Shown in pieces: positions 42,482-52,577 of a stretch of DNA of 64,000 nucleotides (position 1 is the first letter of the stretch; the number at the start of each line of letters is the position of its first letter). Both the position numbers and the translations under genes were made by a program. Below the pieces are notes generated by a model. The model made no database searches, had not been told where the DNA came from, and worked only from the letters and a program-made list of their open reading frames with translations. The stretch is from CADEED01 sp043747835 (GTDB lineage: Bacteria; Pseudomonadota; Gammaproteobacteria; Steroidobacterales; Steroidobacteraceae). The stretch spans positions 62,001 to 126,000 of the forward strand of contig JAYTOK010000060.1 of NCBI GenBank assembly GCA_043747835.1, given 5' to 3'.

Positions 42482-45400
42482 TCACGGACACACAGGATTC
42501 GTCGGGCACACACCGGCCGACGTGCGCGGCGTGGTTTCGAGGCACGCGCCCACCGCAGTGAATGTATTGGTCGGCAGGAAATCCGGTTGCAGATCGGCGC
42601 GCCAACCGCGGTCGATGCCGTGATTCAGGCTCGAAAGGATTTCGCTGTTGGTGATGAACTGCGTGAGCGGCGGTCCGAAGATCCGGACTGCCGCATCGTT
42701 GATGCCGGTGCCGGGACCGGGATACGGACAGGAGTTGCTGCCGGTCGTCGAAGTACCGCCCGCGAACTCGACTCGAACGTTCTGCATCGTGCTGCGCGTG
42801 TCGACAATCCCACCGAAGCGGACACCGAGCCAGTCGCCTGCCGCCGGCGACGGTCGATCCGAAGTGAACACGATCTTCTGCGACGGTGCCGAGCCACCCA
42901 CCGCGATCAACGCGCCTTGGGCGGCACCACCGCCACTGCCGGTCGTCGGGTCGACATTGAACACGCCGCCCGGCGGGAACTGGATCGTTACGCCTGGCTC
43001 GATCGTGAGTACGGCGGTCTGGCCGGCCACTTGCGAGTTGACGTCCATGCGTCCGCCATCGATGCCGCTGCCGACGTGATACGGCACGCCGCGATTGCGC
43101 ATCGTCTGATCGCTCACGACCGCGCCGCCGCTGCCTGAGATCGCGATCGCGTCGTGACCATTACCCGTGTATTCGCCGGTGGGGATCGAGCCGATCACGC
43201 GTGCGTAAACATGCACGGGATAGCTCACCGAGCCGTGGATCCGCAGATTCTGCGACGTGTTGTCAAAGCCAACGGCGCTGTTGATGTAGACGCCCTGACT
43301 CAGCGAGTCCGCGATCTCGACATCGTCGACATGGAAAGTCCCGATGGTGCTCGGACTTTGCATGCGCAACGCACCCATCAAAGAAGTGGATGAACTGAGC
43401 GGCGCACCGCCGCCGGTGACGACCGCATGTGTCAGCGACAGTGTGCCGCCCAGATTGCGAATCGACGACCACGCAGCTCCGGGGGTGAGCGCTTCGAAGG
43501 TGACGGGCCGGCCAACGGCGCCGATCGCAATCAGGCTGCCATTGGCATTGATTGTCACGGTCGCGCCGGTTGCGATGCGAACCACGGCGCAGGCTTCGAT
43601 CGTCACCGTCGCCGCGATACTCGTGTCGGACGGAAGGATGTGCGGACTCGCCGCCGCGGTCCATGTCTGCGACGTGCTGATGCTGCCGTGTGTCGTGCCG
43701 GCGCCGATCGGCGCCGTGCAGGCGGGAGTATCGCTGCCTGTGAGCACGATCGAGGTCGGGCCGTTGCCCGTGGCGATCGGCGAGCTCGACAGGGGTGTGA
43801 GCGCGCCGGTAGTTTGATTGATTGCGTAAGCGGTGACGTTGTTGGCGTCGGGGTTCGCCGCATAGACAAACGTGCCGGATGGATCGACGGTAACCGCCTG
43901 CGTGCCGGCATCCGCGGCAAACGGCGAACCAGCGACCGCGGTGAGCGTGCCCGTGGTCTGATTGATCGTGAACGCCGAGACGTTGTTGGCGTTGAAGTTG
44001 GAGTTTGCCGAATAGGCGAATCTGCCCGCAGGATCGATCGCGACCGATAGCGGATGCCCACCCGTCGCAAACGGCGAACCCGCGATGGTCGTCAATGCGC
44101 CGGACGACGGATCGATGGAGTAGCCGATGACTTCGTTCGAAAACAGATTCGTCGCATAGGCGAACCTTCCGGATGGATCGGTGGTGATCCCGAAAGGCCC
44201 GAAGCTCGCGGTGAACGGCGAGCCTGTCACCGCGGTCAATGCGCCAGTCGTCGAGTTGATCGTGTAGCCCGAGACGTCTTGCGAAAATTGATTGGCCACA
44301 TAAGCAAACCTGCCGGACGCATCGATGGTGACGCCTCGAGCATTGGTGCCTGCCGCGAAGGGTGAGCCGGACACCGGGGTGAGCGCGCCGGTGGTGGCAT
44401 TGATCGCGTAAGCCAGAACATTGTTCGCGGTGTTGCCCGAATCTGTCGCGTACAGGAATTTTCCAGAAGGCTCCGCCGCCACCCAGCCGGGCGTACCGCC
44501 TGCTGCAAATGGCGAGCCCGCAATGGGAGTCAAGGCGCCGCTATTTTGATTGATCGAGTACGCGGAGATATTGCTGGAATTGAAATTCGCCACGTAAACG
44601 AATTTGCCGAGCGGATCGGCAGTGACGTGCGCCGGGTGGGTGCCCGCGGCGTAGGGCGAACCATTCACGGCGGTAAAAGCGCCCGTCGTGGAGTCGACCC
44701 GGAAAGCCGACACCGTGTTGGCGACTTCGTTCGCGACATACGCGAAGCGCGCGAAGCGCGTGCTCGACGCTGCGCAGTTCACGACGGGTGAAGTGACATT
44801 CGTATTGCCCACGACACCGCCGCCGCTGCTCACGACGCACGTCTGCGCGGGGCTGGCGGGTTGAGTTCCGACGGTAACGGCATAGCCGCTGCCGCTGGCA
44901 ACCGGCGTAGTGAAAGTGAAACTGCCGTTCGACGATACGGACAAATCATTGCCTGCATTGTTTTGCAGGACCACCGTGCCACTGAGTCCGTTGATCGTGC
45001 CGCCTACCGAGTAGGTGTTGTTGGCGCACGTGATCGCAACGCCAGTCACATTGCCGGCTGCGATTGCACCGGTCCCGCCGACAACGGCGCAAGTTTGTGC
45101 CGGACTCGTGGGTTGAGTGATGACAGTGACGCTGTAAGCACCGCCGCTGGCAATCGGTGTGCTGAACGCAAAGGCACCGCTGGCTGATAGCGTCAGGTCG
45201 TTACCGAGATTGTTCTGCAGAACCACGCTGCCGTTGAGTCCGCTGATGGTGCCGCCAACGGTAAAGGTGTTGGTCGTGCAGGTAATTGCGACGTTGGTGA
45301 CGTTGTTGCCGCTGACTGTCCCCGCGCCGTTGACAACGATGCAGGTCTGGCTGGGATTTCCCGGTTGAGTTCTGACCGTGACCGCGTAGGCGTTGCCGTT

Positions 45401-45649
45401 GGTGATCGAACCCGCGAAGGTGTACGCGCCGTTGGTCGTGATGGACAGGTCGGCACTGCCGCTGTTCTGTAGAACCAGCGTGCCATTGAGTCCGCCAACC
45501 GTGCCGCCGACTGTGTAGGTTGCCGGTGGAGCAATCGGTGGGGCAGGGGCGCTGTCCCCTCCGCCGCAAGCAGAGAGCCCCGCCAGCGCGCAGGCGAATA
45601 GTGCCACTTTTGCCGCGTTCACACCGTTCTCCGAGAATCTCTGGATCAT
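42482..45649 (-). CDS. Lipoprotein with triple beta-repeat, lactonase-like propeller and beta-helix
   Basis: 1055 residues. The lipobox is LSACGGG. Residues about 44-295 hold three near-identical 82-84-residue repeats, each starting TYTVGGTVGGLNGTLVLQN and ending with a conserved Cys. Residues about 300-640 are a beta-propeller of about seven blades of the YVTN/lactonase type (repeats of FAYVANxxxxxVSAYxI and GALTPVxGSPFAAG). Residues about 660-1055 look like a beta-helix with asymmetric rungs. Likely surface-exposed or periplasmic; whether it has lactonase activity is unknown. Confidence 0.85.
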   Translation of the reverse strand: MIQRFSENGVNAAKVALFACALAGLSACGGGDSAPAPPIAPPATYTVGGTVGGLNGTLVLQNSGSADLSITTNGAYTFAGSITNGNAYAVTVRTQPGNPSQTCIVVNGAGTVSGNNVTNVAITCTTNTFTVGGTISGLNGSVVLQNNLGNDLTLSASGAFAFSTPIASGGAYSVTVITQPTSPAQTCAVVGGTGAIAAGNVTGVAITCANNTYSVGGTINGLSGTVVLQNNAGNDLSVSSNGSFTFTTPVASGSGYAVTVGTQPASPAQTCVVSSGGGVVGNTNVTSPVVNCAASSTRFARFAYVANEVANTVSAFRVDSTTGAFTAVNGSPYAAGTHPAHVTADPLGKFVYVANFNSSNISAYSINQNSGALTPIAGSPFAAGGTPGWVAAEPSGKFLYATDSGNTANNVLAYAINATTGALTPVSGSPFAAGTNARGVTIDASGRFAYVANQFSQDVSGYTINSTTGALTAVTGSPFTASFGPFGITTDPSGRFAYATNLFSNEVIGYSIDPSSGALTTIAGSPFATGGHPLSVAIDPAGRFAYSANSNFNANNVSAFTINQTTGTLTAVAGSPFAADAGTQAVTVDPSGTFVYAANPDANNVTAYAINQTTGALTPLSSSPIATGNGPTSIVLTGSDTPACTAPIGAGTTHGSISTSQTWTAAASPHILPSDTSIAATVTIEACAVVRIATGATVTINANGSLIAIGAVGRPVTFEALTPGAAWSSIRNLGGTLSLTHAVVTGGGAPLSSSTSLMGALRMQSPSTIGTFHVDDVEIADSLSQGVYINSAVGFDNTSQNLRIHGSVSYPVHVYARVIGSIPTGEYTGNGHDAIAISGSGGAVVSDQTMRNRGVPYHVGSGIDGGRMDVNSQVAGQTAVLTIEPGVTIQFPPGGVFNVDPTTGSGGGAAQGALIAVGGSAPSQKIVFTSDRPSPAAGDWLGVRFGGIVDTRSTMQNVRVEFAGGTSTTGSNSCPYPGPGTGINDAAVRIFGPPLTQFITNSEILSSLNHGIDRGWRADLQPDFLPTNTFTAVGACLETTPRTSAGVCPTNPVCP

Positions 45650-45900
45650 GATTGCATCTCTTTTCGTTGTCGTAGCACCGTGGATTCGGGCCCGAACATA
45701 CGCGCGAAAATAGAGCTGTAGACGCTGTTTTCATTGGAGAAAAAATATAAAAAAACAGTGATACGAACCGACTGCGGACTGCACGTTGATAGATACGCGC
45801 AGCGCAAATCCGAGGCGCCAGCTCTGCGTTGCTGGAGCCCGTGCTAGGCTGCTTCGCGACAACGCCACAACAGATCGAAGCAACGACAGATCGAACCGAC

Positions 45901-46479
45901 GTGTCCGGCCCTCACTCCCCTTCAGCCGAGATCACGCAGTTGCTAGCCGCATGGAAAGCCGGCGATCAAGGCGCCTTCGAGAACCTGTTTCCGCTGCTCT
46001 ACCCGACGCTGAGCCGCCTCGCGAATCGCGAGCTGCGCAAGGAACGCGCGGGCCATACGCTGCAGACCACCGCGCTCGTCAACGAAGCATTCATCGAACT
46101 CGCCGGCCAGCGCCGCGTGCAGTTCGAAACGCGCGGCCATTTCCTCGCCGTCGCGGCGTTCGTGATGCGGCGAATCCTGACGGAGCACGCGCGCAACCGC
46201 GCGGCCTTGAAACGCGGCGGCGGCAACGTCTTCGCCGTGCCGCTCGACCCGGACGAGATCGAGAGCGAGCGCGGCCTCGCCGAGGTCACCGCCGTCGACG
46301 TCGCGCTGGACGCACTCGAGAAAGTCGATCCGCGCGCGGCGAACGTGGTCGTGCTGCGTTTCTTCGGCGGGCTGTCGCACGAGGAGACGGCCGACGCGCT
46401 CGGCATGTCGGTCGTCACGGTCAAGCGCGAATGGGCCGCGGCCAAGGCATGGTTGAAGCAAGAGCTCAGCGTCTCGTGA
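45901..46479 (+). CDS. ECF-type sigma factor (TIGR02999-like)
   Basis: 192 residues from the GTG at 45901, giving the usual length; a TTG at 45829 is possible. Region 2 is seen (ITQLLAAWKAGDQGAFENLF, HTLQTTALVNEAFIELAG, FLAVAAFVMRRILTEHARNR) and region 4 (ANVVVLRFFGGLSHEETADA, MSVVTVKREWAAAKAWL). The downstream kinase gene overlaps the stop (GTGA). In this family the sigma factor is thought to be controlled by the linked kinase rather than by an anti-sigma factor. Confidence 0.92.
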   Translation: MSGPHSPSAEITQLLAAWKAGDQGAFENLFPLLYPTLSRLANRELRKERAGHTLQTTALVNEAFIELAGQRRVQFETRGHFLAVAAFVMRRILTEHARNRAALKRGGGNVFAVPLDPDEIESERGLAEVTAVDVALDALEKVDPRAANVVVLRFFGGLSHEETADALGMSVVTVKREWAAAKAWLKQELSVS

Positions 46480-49007
46480 ACCTGCCGTCCGACTGGCTCG
46501 AACTGAAGCGCGAACTGCTGGAATTGCTGGAGCTGCCGGAGACGGAGCGCGCCTCGCTACTGGCGCGATTGCAGGTGACCGCGCCCCAACGTGCCGTTGC
46601 GCTGCAGCGGCTGATGGCGGATGCCGGCAGCGATTTTCTCGAAACGCCGGCGTGGCAATGCGTCGAGCCGCCCGAATTACCGCGGGCCGCGCCGCCCGAA
46701 CGTGTCGGTCCCTGGCGGATCGAAGCCGAGATCGGCCGCGGGGGCATGGGCACCGTGTATCGCGCCGTTCGCGACGACGGCGCATTCGCGCAGACCGTGG
46801 CAATCAAGCTCATCCGGCCGGAACTCGCATCCGCGCAATTGCGTCGGCGCTTCGAAAGCGAACGCCGCATCCTTGCGTCGCTCGATCATCCCAACATCGC
46901 GCGCCTGATCGACGCGGGAGCGACGGCGGAGGGTGCGCCGTACCTGGTGCTCGAATACGTGGCGGGTCGGCCAGTAGATAGCTATTGCGATGCGAACGCG
47001 TTCACGATCGAACAGCGCCTGGGCATCTTCCGGCAGATCTGCGGCGCCGTGCACGTCGCGCACCAGAAGCTGATCCTGCATCGAGACATCAAGACGGCGA
47101 ACGTGCTCATCGACGCGAACGGCGCTCCCAAGCTGCTGGATTTCGGCATCGCGAAACTGATGGTGCCGGAAGTGGAGCAGCGCGAGTTCACCATGCTCGG
47201 CTTCGCGCGGCCGCTCACGCCGCAGTGGTCGAGCCCGGAGCAGTTGCGCGGCGAGCCGCTCTCGACGGCGGCCGACGTTTATTCGCTCGGCGTGCTGCTG
47301 TTCGTCCTGTTGACGGGCCGGTTCCCGCACACTGACACCGGCATGTCGCCGGAAGTTTTCGCGGCCGCCATCGAGTCCGCGCCACCCGCCGCGTTGCGTG
47401 TGGCTGCGCGCGGCAATGTTCCGCCCGGCGTCGCGATCAAAAGACTGCGCGGCGACATCGAACGCATCGCCCGCAAGGCGCTGGCGCCGGATCTGCGCGA
47501 ACGGTATCCGACCGTCGCTGTGTTTGACGCCGACATCGAACGCCTGCTCGCGGGCAAACCGGTCGAAGCGCACGCGCGATCGTTTGCCTATCGATTCGGA
47601 AAATTGCTGCTGCGCCACCGCGTCGCCAGCAGCGCCATCGCCATGGCAGTCGTCGGCCTCGTGACCGCGACCGCATTCAGCGTGCGGCAGGCAGCGATCG
47701 CAGAGCACGAGCGCCAGCGGGCCGAACGCCGGTTCGACGACGTCCGCCGCATCGCGAACGTCGTGCTGTTCGATCTCAACGATTCGCTCGCAAACATTTC
47801 CGGCACGCTGTCCGTGCGCCAGGTGCTGGTCGAGAACGCGCTGCGCTATCTCGACGACCTGGCGCGCGAGACCGGTAGAGAGCCCGAGCTGTTGACGGAA
47901 CTCGCCGCCGCGTATGAGCGCATCGCGGAAGTGCAGGGCATGCCTTCGTGGCCGAGCCAGGGACGTACCGGCGATGCGCTGGCGAGTTTGCGCCGCGCGC
48001 TGGAGATGCACCGTCGCGCCGCAGCGGAACGAGTGGGTGCGAGCGCGCCGAAGTTCGCGGAGGCGAGAGTGCTGACCAATATCGGCTCCATTCTCGCGGC
48101 GCGTGGCGACTCACGCGCCGCGTTCGACGCGCATCGACAATCGGAGAGGGTGCTCGACGCAATTCCCGCCGCCGCACGCGATCCGGAATGGCGGCTGATG
48201 CTCGCGCGGGTGCAAGTTGCGACCGGCGATACCGTGTGGGAGCTGGGCGACATTCCGGGCGCCGCGGGGCACTACGCGATTGCGCTCGCTACCGCACGCC
48301 AAGGCCATGCGCTGTTTGCGAATGACGTCTGGATCGAACGGCAGATTGGCGTCGTGGAGCAGCGGCTCGGCGATGCCGCCGCGGCGCAAAGCCATTGGCA
48401 AGCGGCGCGCACTCATCACAGAGCGTCGCTCGCCGTGGACGAAGCGCTCCTGAGGCGTGATCCGGGCAGCCTGGAACTGCAGCGCGATCTCGGCACGGAC
48501 TGGTCGCGCGTGGGCGCCGTTGCCTTCATGTCAGGTCAGCACAAGGACGCGCTCGCTGCGCACGATCAGGCGCTCGCCCTGCGCACGCGTCTCGCGCTTG
48601 CCGATCCCACCGATGCGCGAGCACAGGACGATGCTGCCGAAAGTCATGTGCACCGCGCGCAGTCGCTCGCGGCGCTGGGGCGCGTGAACGATGCCCGCGA
48701 CGCGGCGTCGCTAGCTACCGATGGCTGGCGCAAACTCGTGCGGCAAGATCCCGACAACACGCGTCTGAGCAGCTCGCTCGCGAATGCGCTCGCCGCGCTG
48801 GCACGTTGCGAAGCGATGGCGGGACAGCGCGCGTCGGCGCTATCAAGAATCGCGGAGGCTCGCAGCATCCGCGTGCGACTGGCCAAGGATCATCCCGATT
48901 TCAAAGCGCCACCGCAGGCGCTTCCACGGCTCGATGAACTCGATGCGGCGATCCGGGCAGGGCGTGAGCCGTCGAACGCCGTGTTTGTTGATGCGTGGGG
49001 GGAGTGA
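46476..49007 (+). CDS. Serine/threonine protein kinase with TPR-rich extracytoplasmic part
   Basis: 843 residues from a GTG at 46476. The kinase domain (about 80-350) has the P-loop GRGGMGTVY, Lys111 in VAIKLI, HRD Asp204 (ILHRDIKTANVL) and DFG Asp222 (LLDFGIAKLM), plus SPEQLRG, so it should be active. A transmembrane helix lies at about 388-408 (SSAIAMAVVGLVTATAFSV). The remainder is helical TPR-like repeats outside the membrane. Probably senses a signal and controls the coupled sigma factor. Confidence 0.93.
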   Translation: MNLPSDWLELKRELLELLELPETERASLLARLQVTAPQRAVALQRLMADAGSDFLETPAWQCVEPPELPRAAPPERVGPWRIEAEIGRGGMGTVYRAVRDDGAFAQTVAIKLIRPELASAQLRRRFESERRILASLDHPNIARLIDAGATAEGAPYLVLEYVAGRPVDSYCDANAFTIEQRLGIFRQICGAVHVAHQKLILHRDIKTANVLIDANGAPKLLDFGIAKLMVPEVEQREFTMLGFARPLTPQWSSPEQLRGEPLSTAADVYSLGVLLFVLLTGRFPHTDTGMSPEVFAAAIESAPPAALRVAARGNVPPGVAIKRLRGDIERIARKALAPDLRERYPTVAVFDADIERLLAGKPVEAHARSFAYRFGKLLLRHRVASSAIAMAVVGLVTATAFSVRQAAIAEHERQRAERRFDDVRRIANVVLFDLNDSLANISGTLSVRQVLVENALRYLDDLARETGREPELLTELAAAYERIAEVQGMPSWPSQGRTGDALASLRRALEMHRRAAAERVGASAPKFAEARVLTNIGSILAARGDSRAAFDAHRQSERVLDAIPAAARDPEWRLMLARVQVATGDTVWELGDIPGAAGHYAIALATARQGHALFANDVWIERQIGVVEQRLGDAAAAQSHWQAARTHHRASLAVDEALLRRDPGSLELQRDLGTDWSRVGAVAFMSGQHKDALAAHDQALALRTRLALADPTDARAQDDAAESHVHRAQSLAALGRVNDARDAASLATDGWRKLVRQDPDNTRLSSSLANALAALARCEAMAGQRASALSRIAEARSIRVRLAKDHPDFKAPPQALPRLDELDAAIRAGREPSNAVFVDAWGE

Positions 49008-49074
49008 GGTCAAGCGGCGATGAATAGCGGCGGCCACCGGCCGGGCCTGAACGTTGGCGTTGGTCGTGCCGATG

Positions 49075-50340
49075 TCAGGGGATCGCCCGGAGCAGGTTGA
49101 TGACGTCTTGGCCCGCCAGGAAAATCGGCCCGTAACCGTGCGCCGCGTTCACGCTCGTCGGGCGATTGAGATAGAACGTATCGTCCCAGCCGAGACCCGT
49201 GCCGATGCAGGTGCCCTCGACTTGGCCAATGGAATTCACTTTGGAAGTCAGGCCATTCCAGCCGCGTAACACCACGGGACGGTAGGTCGCGTTGCTCAGC
49301 CAGCCGTACCGAATGCCGCGCGCAATCGCGAACACGAACATCGCGCTCGACGACGTCTCCTCGTACGAATCCGGACGATCGAGCAACTGGTGCCAAAGTC
49401 CCGAAGGCGCCTGCACGCGTCGCAACGCGGTGGCATGCGCCCTGAAGATGTTCAGCAACTGTGTTCTCTGAGGATGATTGCTCGGCAGTTCCGTCAGCAA
49501 CTCGGCCATGGCCATGATCGCCCAGCCGTTGGCGCGCGCCCAATGGAACGCCGGGTGAGGACTCATCTCCTGGATCCAGCCGTGCATCCACAGGCCGTTC
49601 TGCGTCACGAACATCTTCGAGTGGAACTGAATGATCTGCCTTGCGGCGTCGTCGAAGTAGCGGCGGTCGCCCGTGAGCGCCCCCATCTGCGCGAGGCACG
49701 GCACGCTCATGTACAGGTCGTCGAGCCACACCGAGTTCTGCATCGGTTGGTTGCGCGCGAACGTGCCGTCACTCAGGCGGAATTGCCGGCTCGACACCCA
49801 GTTCGCGTAGTTGTCGATCCACGGGCGCAGCGAGCCGCTGCCGATTCCCGCGCGATGCGCCCGGATCATCGCCGCGCACATCGAGCCGGAGTCGTCCAGG
49901 TTCTGCGGGAAGAGAATCCTGCGCAGCCTGATAACGCCGGAGGTGGCGGACGGATACGTGTCGAAGGTCGCCGTCGGGTAGTTGGTCCGCATGTGTGCCG
50001 ACATGCGCGCGATCCCGGTGAGCCTGGTGTTCGCATACGTGCGGAAGCGCGTGTCGCCCGTAGTCGTCCAGGCGCGCAGCATGCCCTGATAGGTGACGCC
50101 GGATTCGTACGTGATGAGCGACAGCGTGGTGGGCCCGAGACCGATGTTCTGCGGCATGCTGTCGAGCGAGACCGCCGCGCCGGTGCTGGCGTTGACGGGC
50201 CGTAGCGGGGTGGCTGTGAGTAGGTAGCCATGCACGCGGTTCATGACCTCGCGGATGGATTCTTCGGTGGGTGCGGTTTGCGCTAAGGCCGCGCCGGCAG
50301 TCAGGAGCGAGACCATCAACAGAGTGAGAACACGAGCCAT
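49075..50340 (-). CDS. Exported GH88/GH105-like unsaturated glucuronyl hydrolase
   Basis: 421 residues with GGAGGAA before the ATG and signal peptide ending ALA-QT. An (alpha/alpha)6 pattern is visible: PQNLDDSGSMCAAMIRAHRA, QNSVWLDDLYMSVPCLAQMG, GWIQEMSPHPAFHWARANGW and EETSSSAMFVFAIARGIRYG. These fit YteR-like unsaturated rhamnogalacturonyl hydrolases, which use a catalytic Asp to hydrate the double bond left by polysaccharide lyases. Predicted pectin or glycosaminoglycan fragment degradation. No lyase lies next to it. Confidence 0.85.
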   Translation of the reverse strand: MARVLTLLMVSLLTAGAALAQTAPTEESIREVMNRVHGYLLTATPLRPVNASTGAAVSLDSMPQNIGLGPTTLSLITYESGVTYQGMLRAWTTTGDTRFRTYANTRLTGIARMSAHMRTNYPTATFDTYPSATSGVIRLRRILFPQNLDDSGSMCAAMIRAHRAGIGSGSLRPWIDNYANWVSSRQFRLSDGTFARNQPMQNSVWLDDLYMSVPCLAQMGALTGDRRYFDDAARQIIQFHSKMFVTQNGLWMHGWIQEMSPHPAFHWARANGWAIMAMAELLTELPSNHPQRTQLLNIFRAHATALRRVQAPSGLWHQLLDRPDSYEETSSSAMFVFAIARGIRYGWLSNATYRPVVLRGWNGLTSKVNSIGQVEGTCIGTGLGWDDTFYLNRPTSVNAAHGYGPIFLAGQDVINLLRAIP

Positions 50341-50523
50341 GGGTAGATTCCTCCGTGAACCTTACGAATAGCATTTCGGTCGTGCCGCGCGGATCGGAAA
50401 GAGGGTAGAGGCGAGCGGCTGCCGTCCTACGGCAGGAGCAGCAGGTGTGAATCCAGTCAGTTTGCGGGCCGGGATGGCAAGGCCTCATGCTGTCGGCTTC
50501 CGATCTGCCAAACGGGGAACGAC

Positions 50524-51105
50524 ATGCGCACCAGAGCCGTCTCGATCACGTTCGATCAATCCCTGCCGATGATGTTGGCGCTGGTGCTGGTGGCCTGCGC
50601 CACGCAGCAGGCGTTGAAAGTCGTTGTCCCGCCCGTCGGCGACGTCGCGATGAGTGTCGTCAAAACGCCCGCCGAGCAAAGCTATGCGATCGCGGGCGAT
50701 GCGCAGTGGGACCTTCCGGTCCCATTCGAGGAGAACGAAACGCCGGTCTATCCACCGGAGCTGCTGTCCGCAAATCTGCCGCCGATGACGGTGCGCGTTC
50801 GCATCATCGTCGACGAGCACGGGTCAGTGGTCGATTCCATGGCGCTGGCGGCGCCACCGGACTACCCGCAGTTCTTTGCCGCCGTGCAGGGCGCCGTGCT
50901 CGAGTGGAAGTTCTGGCCGCTCGTGAAGTGGTGGGCCGTCGCAGGCTCTCGAACCGAAATCGAATTCAACGGATGGGTGCGCACGTATGAAGGCACCGCG
51001 ACTGCGTTGCCGTTCCATCAGGACTACGACATCGCGTTTACGCAGATTGATGGGAAGGGCGTGGTCACTCCGTCCGCGCCCGCTCCGCGCGCGGCGGGGC
51101 AGTGA
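50524..51105 (+). CDS. TonB C-terminal-domain-like lipoprotein
   Basis: 193 residues with GGGGAA before the ATG. The N-terminal signal has LVACA as lipobox. The centre (PVYPPELLSANLPPMTVRVR, VDEHGSVVDSMALAAPP, FFAAVQGAVLEWKFWP) matches the TonB_C fold. A true energy transducer has a transmembrane anchor and Pro-rich linker; here a lipid anchor seems to replace them, so transduction is doubtful. Confidence 0.75.
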   Translation: MRTRAVSITFDQSLPMMLALVLVACATQQALKVVVPPVGDVAMSVVKTPAEQSYAIAGDAQWDLPVPFEENETPVYPPELLSANLPPMTVRVRIIVDEHGSVVDSMALAAPPDYPQFFAAVQGAVLEWKFWPLVKWWAVAGSRTEIEFNGWVRTYEGTATALPFHQDYDIAFTQIDGKGVVTPSAPAPRAAGQ

Positions 51106-51155
51106 TCCGCTCGCCAGGGAGCTTGCTGAGCGAACCCTCTGTTGTTAGGGATTGT

Positions 51156-51959
51156 TCAGCGCGAATTTAATACGCGCCTGATCCATGGAACGAAGGCGCT
51201 GACGCGCGGATAAAGCTCCAGCACGCCATAGTGGCCGAGCTTTCGTCCCACCGGCCGGGCATCCTGCGCGGAGCCAACACCAACGACGTAGATTATTCCG
51301 TTCGATTCGAGATACGCGGGATTGCCGCTGTCTCCATCGCCACAGATTCCCTGGAGCGGGGTCACATCGGGATCTTCGGGCGCGTCGAAGCGATACACCA
51401 GTTGCGTGCCCTCGACGCGCAGTACCCGATTGGTCGCCGCACGCATCGTTACGTCGTCAACCGTCGGGCCCGTGAGCCCGTTGCCGAATCGGCCTGCGCC
51501 GACAATCGTGAGAATGAGGCCGGCTTCATCGGACTTCGTGTAGAGGTGTGCGGGCTCTATACCGCGGACAGCGGTACGCAGACGTACGAGGGCGATATCG
51601 TGTTGCACGTCGTCCCAGGTCTTTATGCCGTGCCAGAGCGGATGCTGAACGAGATTTTCGATCTCGTAGCGTGATCCTCCGACCTCCGCGATGTCGCCGG
51701 GTTTCAGCTCCGCGACGATGTGGCCAGCTGTCAGCACCCACCTGGCGTCGATGAGGGTGCCCATGCCGTCCATCCCGTTGCCGCTGTCCTTGCTGTGGAA
51801 GATCACGGTGGCGGGAAACTTCTTCGCGAGCTCGATGTACTGCCGATCGTCGCGGTCGTGGCGAATGACGATCGCCTGCGCCGGTGCCCACGGAAACGCG
51901 GCGAGACATGCGAGCAATGCGGACCATTTGCGCACGGCCGCACGACAGCGGGCTGCCAT
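51156..51959 (-). CDS. Trypsin-like serine protease
   Basis: 267 residues with a signal peptide ending AQA-IV. The triad regions are visible: LTAGHIVAEL (His), QHDIALVRLR (Asp) and ICGDGDSGNPAYL (Ser in GDSGNP). A chymotrypsin-fold protease, probably periplasmic or secreted. It stands alone and differs from the one near the CHAT gene, which has a changed serine motif. Confidence 0.87.
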   Translation of the reverse strand: MAARCRAAVRKWSALLACLAAFPWAPAQAIVIRHDRDDRQYIELAKKFPATVIFHSKDSGNGMDGMGTLIDARWVLTAGHIVAELKPGDIAEVGGSRYEIENLVQHPLWHGIKTWDDVQHDIALVRLRTAVRGIEPAHLYTKSDEAGLILTIVGAGRFGNGLTGPTVDDVTMRAATNRVLRVEGTQLVYRFDAPEDPDVTPLQGICGDGDSGNPAYLESNGIIYVVGVGSAQDARPVGRKLGHYGVLELYPRVSAFVPWIRRVLNSR

Positions 51960-52019
51960 TCTTACCGGCAGCCTAGAAAAGTCCCGCGTTCTCGCAAAAC
52001 GGACAAGTTAGCAAGTTGC

Positions 52020-52577
52020 CTATATGGCAGGTGTCTTCGGAATGTCCGATCCAGCTCCCGTTGTCTGCCCTGGCATTATCACTACCGGGTTTCCGTTGGG
52101 TTTGAGCATCGGGATTGTGATTGGTGGCAGCCTAAGCTTTGCGCAAGCCGAATGCACCGCCTCTCGCCAGTACGGCCACACGTGGAAGACAGCGTTCTTG
52201 CCGAACGCTGAAAGCATTTCCGCGTCTGGAACACTCTCCACCCGATAATCAGCTGCGAAAACAAAGACCATACGACTTAGGGCGTCATCGTCAGACAAAT
52301 TTCCGTCCGGAAACTCAACGCCCGGTTTACCAACGTGCACTTCCGCGTTGATGAAATATCGAATCACGTTGATTTTTGTTTTCTCAGCATCTAACACCAC
52401 CCGGACTTGATGGAGGACGGTTTCCTCGGATCGAATGCGGTGCGCAGACGCGACGTTTGCCGGTATCTGTTCTTGCGGATTGAAATCCCGCGCAATCGTG
52501 CACGTGCTTGAAACCAAAAACACATCGACTATTTCGAGTGCCTCGACGCTCCGCTCGCCAGGAGACGCTGAACTCAT
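52020..52577 (-). CDS. SecB-like chaperone of a TAC operon
   Basis: 185 residues from the ATG at 52577, overlapping the antitoxin stop (TGATG). The last part (NAVFHVWPYWREAVHSACAK, then LRLPPITIPMLKPNG) matches the SecB C-terminal pattern PYxRExxxxxxxxxxFPPxxLxPxN. The strand-rich middle (VRVVLDAEKTKINVIRYFIN, VFVFAADYRVESV) fits the SecB fold. It is longer than classic SecB and has an extra N-terminal part. Placed after a toxin and an XRE antitoxin, it is probably the chaperone that folds and stabilises the antitoxin. The family call rests on motif recognition only. Confidence 0.72.
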   Translation of the reverse strand: MSSASPGERSVEALEIVDVFLVSSTCTIARDFNPQEQIPANVASAHRIRSEETVLHQVRVVLDAEKTKINVIRYFINAEVHVGKPGVEFPDGNLSDDDALSRMVFVFAADYRVESVPDAEMLSAFGKNAVFHVWPYWREAVHSACAKLRLPPITIPMLKPNGNPVVIMPGQTTGAGSDIPKTPAI

